Shown in pieces: positions 13,913-21,223 of a stretch of 64,000 nt of DNA. The notes under the pieces were generated by a model. The model was not told where the DNA came from. It saw nothing but the letters and a program-made list of their open reading frames with translations, and did no database searches. The translations under genes and the position numbers were made by a program. Numbering within the stretch: position 1 is the stretch's first letter; every line of letters starts with the position of its first letter. Location of the stretch: the NCBI RefSeq assembly GCF_000308795.1, contig NZ_BAGK01000167.1, positions 30,473-94,472 on the forward strand, given 5' to 3'. This DNA is from Nocardia thailandica NBRC 100428. GTDB lineage: Bacteria; Actinomycetota; Actinomycetes; Mycobacteriales; Mycobacteriaceae.

Positions 13913-14151
13913 CACTGACCCCACCCGAGTTGGCGGATGCGCCGCGCGCGGTCGCCGTAGAGTTCGCGGCGCGCTGCGCGTTCGAGGGCGGCGTCGTGGC
14001 GGCGGCAGATCCGGTACCCCCAGTGGTCGGGCACATCGGGCCAGTCGTCAGCGTCGTCGCACAGGTCCTGGTCGAGCGGCACCCGCAGCACCGAGTGCGC
14101 GATGTTGTCGGCCAGGCACCACCAGAACATGCCGGGGCAGTGGATGATCAT
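13912..14151 (-). CDS. hypothetical protein, 79 aa
   Basis: Seen: MIIHCPGMFWWCLADNIAHS at the start, Cys and Trp rich, then acidic and an RRELYGDRARRIRQLGWGQ end. Possibly metal-binding. Coupled on both sides by ATGA overlaps. Function unknown. Confidence 0.6.
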   Translation of the reverse strand: MIIHCPGMFWWCLADNIAHSVLRVPLDQDLCDDADDWPDVPDHWGYRICRRHDAALERAARRELYGDRARRIRQLGWGQ

Positions 14152-14492
14152 GCAGCAGACTCAATCCTGAAGTTGCCGACGTCGCGGGCTTTCTGAATGA
14201 GTGCGCCGATCTCTCCCATATCGCACGACGGGTGCGACGCTTCGGCGAGGCGCTTGTTCAGGTGTGCGATCAGCACCTGCGGCGTCGTGATCTCAGTCAG
14301 ATCGTTCACTGCGGTGTCCTCGAACGGGCTGGGGCAGGAGCAACCGGAATCGTCCGCCATGTACAGGCGGTGCGTGGTGCTGTCCTGCCATACGACCGTG
14401 TAGTCGAAGCAGTAGAAGCCGTCGGAGAAGTCGAGGGTGCCGACGATGGTGAGCCCGTACTGCTCGGGCGCGTAGTACATGTTCTCACGCAT
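14148..14492 (-). CDS. DUF7574-like phage protein, 114 aa
   Basis: Seen: YGLTIVGTLDFSDGFYCFDY, then WQDSTTHRLYMADDSGCSCP and SPFEDTAVNDLTEI. The DSGCSCPSPFE block with an upstream YxFDxxVVW is a recurring actinophage signature (DUF7574, from memory). GGAG lies 7 bases before the chosen ATG. Role unknown. Confidence 0.75.
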   Translation of the reverse strand: MRENMYYAPEQYGLTIVGTLDFSDGFYCFDYTVVWQDSTTHRLYMADDSGCSCPSPFEDTAVNDLTEITTPQVLIAHLNKRLAEASHPSCDMGEIGALIQKARDVGNFRIESAA

Positions 14493-14496
14493 TGGG

Positions 14497-15141
14497 TTAC
14501 TCCAGGATTCCGTTGGGGAGCGGCGCGCCGATGAGCGCACCGAGGAGCCGGTACTGTTCGGGCGCCCAGCTGGTTCCGCAGGCGATGCACTGTGCGGAGC
14601 TGAGATTCGCGCGCAGGGCGTAGGTGCGGACTTCTTCACCTGCACCGTTTCGCGTGGTGACATCTAAGGCACCGCAGGAGGGGCAGGCTGCCCGCAGCTC
14701 CCACTCTCGTTCCTCGTCCAGCAGCGCACGCACCCGCCGCGCCCACTCGTGCACCTGCCGTGTCATCCGCCGTACAGCAGCGAGATCCTCAGGCGCCCAC
14801 GGGTGGTCGGCCAGCGCGTACAGCCGGCGCGGTGTCACAGCCCGGCCGGGCACGCTGGCCTGTCCGATCGACCACTCCCCTACCCGGCGGTCGATCACCT
14901 CGAGCAGCGATAGCGCGTCAGCCCAGCCGGGCGCGCGGGAGCCGGGTTCGGGCCGGCGGGCGCCGCTGCCGTCCTGCTGCTGGCCGTGGGTGGATTCGGC
15001 GAGCTGGTCGTAGAGCGAGTCGATCGGGACCGATACCTGGCGGCCGTCGCGCTCGACGCGTTCTACCTGCATGCCGACGAGGGCGTGGACGGCGTCGGCC
15101 AGCGCGCGGCGGTGGCCGACGACCAGATCGTCTTCACTCAC
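14497..15141 (-). CDS. phage zinc-ribbon protein, 214 aa (DUF7341-like)
   Basis: Seen: N-terminal half with SLYDQLAESTHGQQ, central helical part, C-terminal zinc ribbon CPSCGALDVTTRNG...CIACGTSWAPEQYR. This is a widespread actinophage architecture of unknown role, possibly nucleic-acid binding. It starts 7 bases into the overlap with the next gene. Confidence 0.68.
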   Translation of the reverse strand: MSEDDLVVGHRRALADAVHALVGMQVERVERDGRQVSVPIDSLYDQLAESTHGQQQDGSGARRPEPGSRAPGWADALSLLEVIDRRVGEWSIGQASVPGRAVTPRRLYALADHPWAPEDLAAVRRMTRQVHEWARRVRALLDEEREWELRAACPSCGALDVTTRNGAGEEVRTYALRANLSSAQCIACGTSWAPEQYRLLGALIGAPLPNGILE

Positions 15142-15280
15142 GCTGCTCGTCCTCTGGTTCGGTCTTGCCCCACGGATAGCCGCAGGCGGAGACGATCGTT
15201 TCGGGGTAGTCCGTCGTGCTGGTGACGAACTCGCCGGTGTGGACCAGGCCGCCGTTCGCGTACTCCGGTAGATCGGTCAT
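15134..15280 (-). CDS. hypothetical protein, 48 aa
   Basis: Seen: MTDLPEYANGGLVHTGEFVT and SACGYPWGKTEPEDEQRE. GGAG precedes the chosen ATG. NGGLV...TG...CGYP text is common in small actinophage proteins. Function unknown. Confidence 0.6.
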   Translation of the reverse strand: MTDLPEYANGGLVHTGEFVTSTTDYPETIVSACGYPWGKTEPEDEQRE

Positions 15281-15333
15281 GTCGTGCTCCGTGGGTCGGG
15301 TGCGGTGCTCGCGCGGGCGCGGCCTGGGATGTT

Positions 15334-15561
15334 TCAACGGCCCGCCGTGTAGCGCAGGCGCATCATCGCTGCGACCTTGTCGATGCTCTTCGCGGCGTCG
15401 AACGCGTCAGCGATGTCGACGCAGGCGACCATCGGCTTGCCGCGCATGGCGATCGGCCGTTGCCGTCGGTCGGCACGCCACAGGAACCAGACCGACGCGA
15501 GGCTGGCGGCGAGGGTGACTGTCGCGAATACAAACGCGGCAACGACGAGGGCGGTGGTCAT
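15334..15561 (-). CDS. membrane protein, 75 aa
   Basis: Seen: one transmembrane helix at residues 4-28 (VVAAFVFATVTLAASLASVW), then a cytoplasmic tail with VDIADAFDAAKSIDKVAA. CGGAGAA lies before the ATG. Function unknown. Confidence 0.6.
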   Translation of the reverse strand: MTTALVVAAFVFATVTLAASLASVWFLWRADRRQRPIAMRGKPMVACVDIADAFDAAKSIDKVAAMMRLRYTAGR

Positions 15562-15740
15562 GAATCGTTCTCCGTTTCGCCGAATAGGTCGGCGGGGGTG
15601 ACTAGCCGGTGGGAATGCTGGAGGGCGTGCACGATTTGGAGAGCCCGAAATTCTTCGGGGGTGACGTGTCGGCCGCGCCAGATTTCGCATCCGTGGGATA
15701 CGCAGATGAGTGCGATCACGCCTTTGTCAATCGGTGTCAT
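15558..15740 (-). CDS. hypothetical protein, 60 aa
   Basis: Seen: MTPIDKGVIALICVSHGCEI then WRGRHVTPEEFRALQIVHAL; helical, with two Cys. Start chosen inside the end of the 15727 gene (14-base overlap). Function unknown. Confidence 0.55.
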   Translation of the reverse strand: MTPIDKGVIALICVSHGCEIWRGRHVTPEEFRALQIVHALQHSHRLVTPADLFGETENDS

Positions 15741-15849
15741 CGAGACCCGCTGACGCCGCGATAACCGAGCCGAGAAACGTGGGCACCACGATCCACCAGA
15801 CGAGAACGGCCAGGCCAGCGGCGGCGAGGCTAGTTGCAATCCGGCTCAT
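15727..15849 (-). CDS. 40-residue membrane peptide
   Basis: Seen: MSRIATSLAAAGLAVLVWWI continuing VVPTFLGSVIAASAG, one long hydrophobic helix. Starts inside the end of the upstream 44-residue gene. Function unknown. Confidence 0.5.
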   Translation of the reverse strand: MSRIATSLAAAGLAVLVWWIVVPTFLGSVIAASAGLDDTD

Positions 15850-15964
15850 CTGGCTCGTCCTCCGGGTCGCGGAACGGCACCCAGGGTCGGCCGGGCATGG
15901 TCGGGTCGAGGTATCCGGGCGGCTGATATTCGCGCGGGCTGTTCACGTCTTCGCGTTCGCTCAT
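15830..15964 (-). CDS. hypothetical protein, 44 aa
   Basis: Seen: MSEREDVNSPREYQPPGYLD, Pro-rich and acidic. GGAGG precedes the ATG. It is the first gene downstream of the terminator at 16024. Function unknown. Confidence 0.55.
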   Translation of the reverse strand: MSEREDVNSPREYQPPGYLDPTMPGRPWVPFRDPEDEPDEPDCN

Positions 15965-16023
15965 CACATTCCTCCATCTCACTCACAGAATATGGACGGA
16001 GTCAAACCCGATTAACACAGAAA

Positions 16024-16048
16024 TGCCCGCCACCGAAAAGGTGACGGG
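16024..16048 (-). terminator. intrinsic-type terminator
   Basis: gcccg-cc-acc / ggt-ga-cgggc stem around a short A-rich loop, directly after the stop of 16065-16526 in the leftward direction. A short T run follows on the transcript strand. Confidence 0.55.
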
Positions 16049-16064
16049 CAATTCCTAGGATCGG

Positions 16065-16526
16065 TCAGGCCGCTTCGCGGAGAATGCGTTCCGCCGCCAT
16101 CCGGACTTCGGGCCATCCCGGCGGCGGCGGCCCCTCGCCGTACAGCGCGTACAGCAGGATGTCGGTTCGCACGAACGCGTCGACGATCCCCGCGCGCCGC
16201 TGCTCTGCCTCGCACAGTGCACCGACGAGGTCGAGGAGCCTGCCGGCCTCGAGCGCGCGGGCCTGCCAGTGCGTGCAGGACTCCACCACCTCGGCCAGGC
16301 GCCGGTTCGTCGCCCGGTGGCTGTCGTCGATGGCCTCGGCGACATCGGCCGCGACCCGCCGTTCGGCCGACGCCTTGAGTGCACGCTCCTGCCAGAAGCG
16401 GCGCGACCTCCACACCACACGCAGCAGCCGACTGGCCTTCTGCCGCGCGCGGTCGTGACCGTAGATCACCGCCCCGTACAGGCGTGCCTGGTACGGGGAG
16501 ATGTCGGGCTCATCCACGACGGCCAC
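16065..16526 (-). CDS. hypothetical helical protein, 153 aa
   Basis: Seen: MAVVDEPDISPYQARLYGAV then long amphipathic helices rich in Arg and Glu (FWQERALKASAERRVAADVA). No known motif. It overlaps the RlaP-like gene by 17 bases. Function unknown. Confidence 0.6.
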   Translation of the reverse strand: MAVVDEPDISPYQARLYGAVIYGHDRARQKASRLLRVVWRSRRFWQERALKASAERRVAADVAEAIDDSHRATNRRLAEVVESCTHWQARALEAGRLLDLVGALCEAEQRRAGIVDAFVRTDILLYALYGEGPPPPGWPEVRMAAERILREAA

Positions 16527-17361
16527 CGATCAGGCCGCGCTGCTCCCACGAGCTGATGTAGGTGTCGGTGAGCCAGCGGTCGATCGCGGCCTGGTCCGGC
16601 TCGGGCGGCAGGTCGGCCGAGACCGCGAGCTGGTTGAGCTGGTCGAGCAGGTCGGCCGCACGGTCGAGCGCTTCCTCCTTGGTGTGCTCGCCGCGGCGCA
16701 GCTCGGACAGCCAGGTGCGGTCGGGTTCAGGGATGGGGAGCGTGATACGGCTGGTGGTGAGCAGCTCCACGCCCTGGAGGCCGAGCCTGACCATGTGGTA
16801 GGCGAACTTGGTGTCGAATCCGTACACGTCGACCAGCTCGGGTCGATTGGTGTGCTTCTTCGACTTCACGCCGAGCAGCTGGTCTCGCTGGGAGATGAGG
16901 TACCCGCCGAACCGCTTCGCTACCTCGCGCGACAGCCAGCGTTCCGGGTACGCCTGGATGTCGCGGCCGATGTCGGTCTGGACGACGATCTCGGCGGGCG
17001 GAATGAACGCGAGCAGCAGGACCGTCGGGTTGCCTTGCGCTGCCAGCGCGCTCCACTTGCGCAGCGAATAGACGAGCAGGTCGAGGTCTCCAGTGCCGGA
17101 TCGGTGGCCTTCGGGTTGGGTGCGGTAGATGTACTGCTCAAAGAGGGCACCGCCGCCCTTGGTGATCGGGAAGGTCATCGTGGGCGGTTCGATGCAGACC
17201 CCCATCTCGTCGCGGTCGTCGTTGCCGGTGGTGACGCCGTGCAGGCCGGAGCCGACCTGGCCGAGCAGGACGATTCCGTTGCGGGCGATCTCGGCGTTGC
17301 GGTCGCTGCCGTGCGACATGGTGTTCGTGGAGTTGTCGGGCCACTGGTAGGTGGTGGTCAT
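16510..17361 (-). CDS. RlaP-like nucleotidyltransferase (pol beta fold)
   Basis: Role: predicted nucleotidyltransferase of the DNA polymerase beta superfamily. Seen: 283 residues; core GSGLHGVTTGNDDRDEMGV at about residues 37-55 supplies the GSxxxG and DxD-type metal site; FEQYIYRTQPEGH and DLDLLVYSLRKWSALAAQGN follow as in the RlaP/YcgL-type family. RlaP proteins were named for RNA-repair neighbourhoods and may add nucleotides to broken ends. Here it is 2.6 kb upstream of the cREC gene in the same leftward unit, which fits. Start coupled by ATGA. Confidence 0.82.
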   Translation of the reverse strand: MTTTYQWPDNSTNTMSHGSDRNAEIARNGIVLLGQVGSGLHGVTTGNDDRDEMGVCIEPPTMTFPITKGGGALFEQYIYRTQPEGHRSGTGDLDLLVYSLRKWSALAAQGNPTVLLLAFIPPAEIVVQTDIGRDIQAYPERWLSREVAKRFGGYLISQRDQLLGVKSKKHTNRPELVDVYGFDTKFAYHMVRLGLQGVELLTTSRITLPIPEPDRTWLSELRRGEHTKEEALDRAADLLDQLNQLAVSADLPPEPDQAAIDRWLTDTYISSWEQRGLIGGRRG

Positions 17362-18044
17362 GCTGCTGGGCCTTTCCGGGCGAGGTCGATCAGGGATTGC
17401 CGCCATGCGATGTCACGGCGTTCCGCGGCGATCTGCTGGTCGAGGTTGGCGTGGATCGGGGTCACGGACGCGACGCCGCGGACCATGGACAGGGCGGTGA
17501 CGGTGGCGGTCGCCTCGTCCTCGCGCAGGTCGGTGTCGAGGACGATGACGTAGCCGGAGTGGCGTGCGCTCACGGTGTCTCGCTTTCGGTAGTCGAGGTG
17601 GCGGTGGATGCCGAACGCGGTGAGGGCTTCGGCGGCGGGGCCGGCCATGAGGTCGGACCAGGAGCAGCCGCTGCTGGCGATCACGACGTCGAGGCGGCGG
17701 GCCGCGAGTTGCTCGCGCCAGTCCGGGCGGTCGTCGACGACGGCGGCCGGGCCGGTGATGGTGACCGTGCGGGATTCGCGGCGCCGCTGGTCGGCTCGGC
17801 GTTGAGCCTTCGTGCGGCCGGGACCGGGGACCGGGCGAAGCGGTACGCCGCTGACGCGGACGATGTTGGCCTCGGTGTTCTCCAGCGATCGGCGTCCGCC
17901 CGACGGCGTGCCGACGATCCGCAGGATCCGGCCGGTCGCGGGCCAGCGGATCTGGTGGTGGCTGCGACCGTCGAAGCCGAGGTACTCCCAGCCGGTGGCT
18001 TGTGCACGGGCCAGGAGGTCTTTCACGTCCTTCTGGCTGGTCAT
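17358..18044 (-). CDS. HicA-like domain protein, 228 aa
   Basis: Seen: residues 5-62 resemble the HicA double-stranded-RNA-binding-like fold: VKDLLARAQATGWEYLGFDG, then SHHQIRWPATGRILRIVGTP and ENTEANIVR, with the conserved His pair. The C-terminal 130 residues are unknown, with VIVLDTDLREDEATATVTAL. HicA toxins are usually about 60-80 residues; here the domain is fused to a larger part and no HicB antitoxin is seen. It may act as an RNA-binding accessory of the repair cluster. Confidence 0.6.
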   Translation of the reverse strand: MTSQKDVKDLLARAQATGWEYLGFDGRSHHQIRWPATGRILRIVGTPSGGRRSLENTEANIVRVSGVPLRPVPGPGRTKAQRRADQRRRESRTVTITGPAAVVDDRPDWREQLAARRLDVVIASSGCSWSDLMAGPAAEALTAFGIHRHLDYRKRDTVSARHSGYVIVLDTDLREDEATATVTALSMVRGVASVTPIHANLDQQIAAERRDIAWRQSLIDLARKGPAA

Positions 18045-18511
18045 GCCGCCGCCACCATTCCAGCCTCCCGGGCGGTCGCGCGGGCACTGCGCCAGCAGGA
18101 TTCGACCCGGATCACGCGGGTTGCGAGGTGGGGCCGGTAGTAGCGGATGGCCTTGCGGGTCGGTCGAGGCAACCACGAGATCTCGGTGTCGAAGTAGGTC
18201 TCCATCGCGTGCCCGCCGCGGCCGGGGATCGGCGTGAGCGGCAGACCCCACACGGTCTCGCAGGTGCGGCGGATGAACGTCAATCCTTGCCACATGGCGC
18301 GGGTTTCACGGTCGCGTTCGGAGACGTCGTGGACGACGATTTCGTGGCCGAGGGCCATGGCCATCAGCAGGTCCGGGCCCGCGCTGGCGAGGACCTGCGG
18401 CCAGTGTTTGCCCTCGCACTGTGTGGACTGGATACGCGTGTAGTGGACGTCGACGCCGTGCAGGTGCGGGCACAGCAGGCCGCGGGTGAGGTTCGCGAAG
18501 TGGATGGTCAC
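18041..18511 (-). CDS. hypothetical protein, 156 aa
   Basis: Seen: TIHFANLTRGLLCPHLHGVD at the start, EIVVHDVSERDRETRAMWQG in the middle, RSARATAREAGMVAAA at the end. GGAGG lies 7 bases before the GTG, which overlaps the upstream stop (GTGA). Function unknown. Confidence 0.6.
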   Translation of the reverse strand: MTIHFANLTRGLLCPHLHGVDVHYTRIQSTQCEGKHWPQVLASAGPDLLMAMALGHEIVVHDVSERDRETRAMWQGLTFIRRTCETVWGLPLTPIPGRGGHAMETYFDTEISWLPRPTRKAIRYYRPHLATRVIRVESCWRSARATAREAGMVAAA

Positions 18512-18696
18512 GGGGCGACCTCCGGCGGGAGCACGAACGCGGCCCACTTCGCCAGGCAGGGCATGGAGCAAAAGTGGTGGTCGTAGCCGAGGCCCTGGGT
18601 GATCACGATCCACGGCGCGGGCGGGGTGACGTCGTTCGCCCTGGTGACCATGACCGAGTTGCTGCAGGACTTGACCTCGCAGCAGTAGGCGATCAT
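18508..18696 (-). CDS. zinc-finger miniprotein, 62 aa
   Basis: Seen: MIAYCCEVKSCSNSVMVTRA and HHFCSMPCLAKWAAFVLPPE: four or five Cys plus His, a likely zinc site. Function unknown. Confidence 0.6.
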   Translation of the reverse strand: MIAYCCEVKSCSNSVMVTRANDVTPPAPWIVITQGLGYDHHFCSMPCLAKWAAFVLPPEVAP

Positions 18697-18971
18697 GCGG
18701 CACGCTCCACGACTTCCCAGGCGCTGGTGTGGATCTCGCGGCGCGTGACGACGACCTGATAGTCCGCGTCCAGCAGCTGCTTGCGGTGGGCCCAGACGTT
18801 GGTGCCGTCGGCGAGCAGGTGGAATTCCTCGCCGGTCTGCGGGTTGCGGTACATCAACCGGTACTCCGAGCGGGTGGTCGCGGTGTCGGTGAGCCGCGGC
18901 ACGTAGGGCTCGTAGTCGTGGTCCATGGGGCCTCCGATGAGCCGGGCCAGGCGGCTGATGATCGTGGTCAT
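18693..18971 (-). CDS. hypothetical protein, 92 aa
   Basis: Seen: MTTIISRLARLIGGPMDHDY, then YRLMYRNPQTGEEFHLLADG and WEVVERAA. The ATG at 18971 overlaps the RusA stop and has AAGGAG upstream; a later ATG (18926) is possible. Beta-rich. Function unknown. Confidence 0.6.
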   Translation of the reverse strand: MTTIISRLARLIGGPMDHDYEPYVPRLTDTATTRSEYRLMYRNPQTGEEFHLLADGTNVWAHRKQLLDADYQVVVTRREIHTSAWEVVERAA

Positions 18972-19390
18972 GCTGCGTTCTCCTTGGTGCTGTAGGTGAT
19001 TTCGAGCCACATGCGCCCGCCCTCGCCTTTGACGGGCGGGTGGATGACGGGTTCGGGTTTCCCCATGTAGCCGGGGGTGTCGTCGGGGACGAGGCCGTAG
19101 CCGGCGAAGTTCTTCCCGCCGGCGGCGAGGCCGTCGTAGATCGGTTTCGCGGTGGCGGTGAGGTTGTCGGTGTCACGGCGCCGTTTGTCGCGCGGCTGGT
19201 AGTGCAGCTGCACGGTCACGTAGTCCAGGCCGCGAGGAAGGTCGGCGTGGACGGCGAGCGCGACGGTGGTCTGCCGGATCTCGCGGATCTTCGCCGCCTT
19301 CGCCATGGCCGCGCCGCGCGTGTACCCGCGGTCGTTCATCGACAGGAGCGGGCGCGTCCAGGGCAGGTCGATCGTCACGGTGACGGTCAC
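18968..19390 (-). CDS. rusA: RusA-family Holliday junction resolvase
   Basis: Role: cuts four-way junctions during phage replication and recombination. Seen: 140 residues; signature block DTDNLTATAKPIYDGLAAGG (about residues 68-87) with the catalytic Asp residues, an earlier RPLLSMNDRG strand, and DDTPGYMGKP near the C-terminus. The GTG start overlaps the upstream stop. Length is normal for RusA. It probably works with the recombination genes at 58-61 kb, though it is encoded in a different operon. Confidence 0.9.
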   Translation of the reverse strand: MTVTVTIDLPWTRPLLSMNDRGYTRGAAMAKAAKIREIRQTTVALAVHADLPRGLDYVTVQLHYQPRDKRRRDTDNLTATAKPIYDGLAAGGKNFAGYGLVPDDTPGYMGKPEPVIHPPVKGEGGRMWLEITYSTKENAA

Positions 19391-19659
19391 AGGGGCACCA
19401 CCGTGCAGAAGCTGTCGAAGTCTGGGAATTCCCGCTGACAGTGCTTGCAGACAGCTCGGTAGCCGTCGGCCACGGCCCGCTCGAACAGGCCACGCAGCCT
19501 GTTGACGCATGGCGTGCACATCAGCATGTCGTCACAGCCGTGCTGGTTGACCCAACATGTCGCGGTCGGCCGATACCCGCCGTCATGTCGCCGATGGCCA
19601 CACTCCGGTCGGAGGTCTTCGGCGTGCTCGATACTGATGTCGATGGCGGGGGCGGTCAC
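19387..19659 (-). CDS. zinc-ribbon protein A of a tandem pair
   Basis: Seen: ECGHRRHDGGYRPTATCWVN, HGCDDMLMCTPCVNRL, then ADGYRAVCKHCQREFPDFDS. Two CxxC-type pairs. It aligns with the next gene upstream over PTA-x-W-x-x-QHGC-x-D-x-L-x-CT-x-C and FxDxDxxF, so they are tandem duplicates. Role unknown. Confidence 0.65.
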   Translation of the reverse strand: MTAPAIDISIEHAEDLRPECGHRRHDGGYRPTATCWVNQHGCDDMLMCTPCVNRLRGLFERAVADGYRAVCKHCQREFPDFDSFCTVVPL

Positions 19660-19934
19660 GGCAGCCTCAGCGGGGTGAGCCGGAACAGCGCGTCGAGGTC
19701 GGTGAAGTCGGTGGCACAGACCAGGCAGCGCACGGTGCCGCCGTCGGCGATCAGGCCGCTGTAGTAGCTGTGGTCCCGCTGGAAGCAGTCCGTGCAGGTC
19801 AGGGTGTCCCAGCAGCCGTGCTGGTCGAGCCAGAAGTCGGCGGCCGGTGGGGTGTGCTGGTGTCGGCTGTCGCCACAGGTCGGCTGGAAGTCGAGGTGGT
19901 CGATGCCTTTCCGGCGGCGGGGCAGGATCCTCAT
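19656..19934 (-). CDS. zinc-ribbon protein B of a tandem pair
   Basis: Seen: TCGDSRHQHTPPAADFWLDQ, HGCWDTLTCTDCFQRD, IADGGTVRCLVCATDFTDLD. Paralog of 19387-19659 with the same Cys spacing. Start at 19934 overlaps the upstream stop (ATGA). Role unknown. Confidence 0.65.
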   Translation of the reverse strand: MRILPRRRKGIDHLDFQPTCGDSRHQHTPPAADFWLDQHGCWDTLTCTDCFQRDHSYYSGLIADGGTVRCLVCATDFTDLDALFRLTPLRLP

Positions 19935-20260
19935 GCTGCATGTCCTGACTGATCGGGGGCGGGTCGTTTGGTGGTGTGCCACTTGCGGCAGCGGCACAGG
20001 TAGACGCGGGTCGGGCGGGCGCCGGGCTTCTGCGCGCGCCAGAAGCGGGCGAGCGCGGCTTCGGCTTCGGCCTGGGTGCCGTGGCCCTTCTTGTGCGGGG
20101 TAGGGCAGGACCGGTCGCGGGCGGCGTCGATGGTGTGGCGGTAGAGCATCGCGGTCGCGGTCGCACGGTCGGGCCGGACTTCGGTGTGCCCGCACGTGCA
20201 GGTCGCAGCGTGGCTGCCGTTGTTGCGGCGGCGGACCGTGGCGAGGACGTGATCAGTCAT
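19931..20260 (-). CDS. zinc-ribbon protein with RVYLCRCRKWH motif
   Basis: Seen: ATCTCGHTEVRPDR near the start, SCPTPHKKGHGTQAEAEAAL in the middle and RVYLCRCRKWHTTKRP near the end. Paralog of 4120-4434. Likely a small nucleic-acid-binding zinc protein; unproven. Confidence 0.65.
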   Translation of the reverse strand: MTDHVLATVRRRNNGSHAATCTCGHTEVRPDRATATAMLYRHTIDAARDRSCPTPHKKGHGTQAEAEAALARFWRAQKPGARPTRVYLCRCRKWHTTKRPAPDQSGHAA

Positions 20261-20474
20261 CGGGCATCGTCCCTCCGGCGCGGAGCACGGCCAGGAGCTT
20301 GTCGAGGTCGAGTTTGGTGACGGCGGCGACGGCGATCACCTGGTCGGCCAGGTTGAGGACAATGCCGCGGGTGTCGCCGAGCTCGAGGATGATGTCGATG
20401 CCGGTCATGTCGCTGCGGCGGCGGGCGGCGACGATCGCGGCGGAGTCACGCATTGAATCCACCATGTCGGTCAC
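20253..20474 (-). CDS. hypothetical protein, 73 aa
   Basis: Seen: the GTG at 20474 overlaps the WhiB stop (GTGA). TGIDIILELGDTRGIVLNLA then LDLDKLLAVLRAGGTMPDD; hydrophobic but without a clear membrane helix. Function unknown. Confidence 0.55.
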   Translation of the reverse strand: MTDMVDSMRDSAAIVAARRRSDMTGIDIILELGDTRGIVLNLADQVIAVAAVTKLDLDKLLAVLRAGGTMPDD

Positions 20475-20800
20475 GCCGCATCCCCGAATGCGCTGAGCTG
20501 GTCGGGGTTCGGCCGGTGGATGGGTTCCTTGTCGCGGTAGATCCGGCCGCCCCACACACCGGGCACACGAAGGCCGGACGCGGCTTCGAGCCTGGCGTGC
20601 AGGTCGCGGCAGAGCTGGCGCGTTTCGTCCGAGCAGGAGAAGCAGATGCCGGCGGCGCGTTTGCGGCGGGCCGCGGCAGCGAGCTTGTCTTCGCCGGGGA
20701 GCATCCAGTCCCACTGCGAACCGTGGTGGACGCGCATCCACTGCTCGTGTTCGACGCTGGTGCAGGGGGCGCCAGCGAACAGGTTCGGTTGCTTTTTCAT
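20471..20800 (-). CDS. WhiB-family transcription factor
   Basis: Role: Fe-S cluster regulator that binds host sigma factor; phage copies can rewire host gene expression or exclusion. Seen: 109 residues; four Cys at about 13, 53, 56 and 64 (C...CFSC...C), then the family turn GVWGG at about 81-85 and a basic end. Start at ATG 20800, coupled to the membrane peptide stop. It is the second gene after a promoter carrying the CCAATGCA element, so it likely belongs to the early regulated set. Confidence 0.9.
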   Translation of the reverse strand: MKKQPNLFAGAPCTSVEHEQWMRVHHGSQWDWMLPGEDKLAAAARRKRAAGICFSCSDETRQLCRDLHARLEAASGLRVPGVWGGRIYRDKEPIHRPNPDQLSAFGDAA

Positions 20801-20904
20801 GCGGCGTTCACCGCCGCGATGATCGGCGCGATGATGCATGCCACGAGAACGAGGAGGACGCCGGCAAGGGCGCCGATGAGGCGGAGGACGATCTGTTTTG
20901 TCAC
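20797..20904 (-). CDS. 35-residue membrane peptide
   Basis: Seen: GTG start with CCAGGAG 6 bases upstream; TKQIVLRLIGALAGVLLVLV then ACIIAPIIAAVNAA, one transmembrane helix. First gene after the promoter at 20966. Role unknown. Confidence 0.6.
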   Translation of the reverse strand: MTKQIVLRLIGALAGVLLVLVACIIAPIIAAVNAA

Positions 20905-20965
20905 GTGTATCTCCTGGTAGTTGCCCATTTTGCGCCCCCTCGCTGATCTTGCATTACATTGCTTG

Positions 20966-20994
20966 ACACTACGGTCTATTGCATTGGAATGCAA
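20966..20994 (-). promoter_or_regulatory. promoter with CCAATGCA-type operator, leftward
   Basis: -35 TTGCAT (20989-20994), 17 bp, -10 TAGTGT (20966-20971). The -35 and spacer together form the near-palindrome TTGCATTCCAATGCAA (20979-20994). Drives the membrane peptide and whiB. Confidence 0.65.
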
Positions 20995-21079
20995 GAACAT
21001 CGGCGATCCCGTTCCGTGGAAGTTGCCTCCTCGTGGCGGTGTGCAGTTACCGGCCAGTCACCTCGTAGCTGGTGGCGTG

Positions 21080-21223
21080 CTAGCGGTCTTTCGCGTAGCG
21101 CAGTGCCCAGCCGACGAATCCCCAGAAGCAGGCCAGGGCGAGCCCGGTGATCAGCCAGACCGGCCAGTCCGAGCCGGGCTCGCCGCGGGTTGCGAGCACG
21201 TCGAGGACGAGATGGTCGGTCAT
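21080..21223 (-). CDS. 47-residue membrane peptide
   Basis: Seen: MTDHLVLDVLATRGEPGSDW then a helix WLITGLALACFWGFVGWAL and a basic end. ATG overlaps the upstream stop. Last gene of its unit, before the promoter at 20966. Role unknown. Confidence 0.55.
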   Translation of the reverse strand: MTDHLVLDVLATRGEPGSDWPVWLITGLALACFWGFVGWALRYAKDR

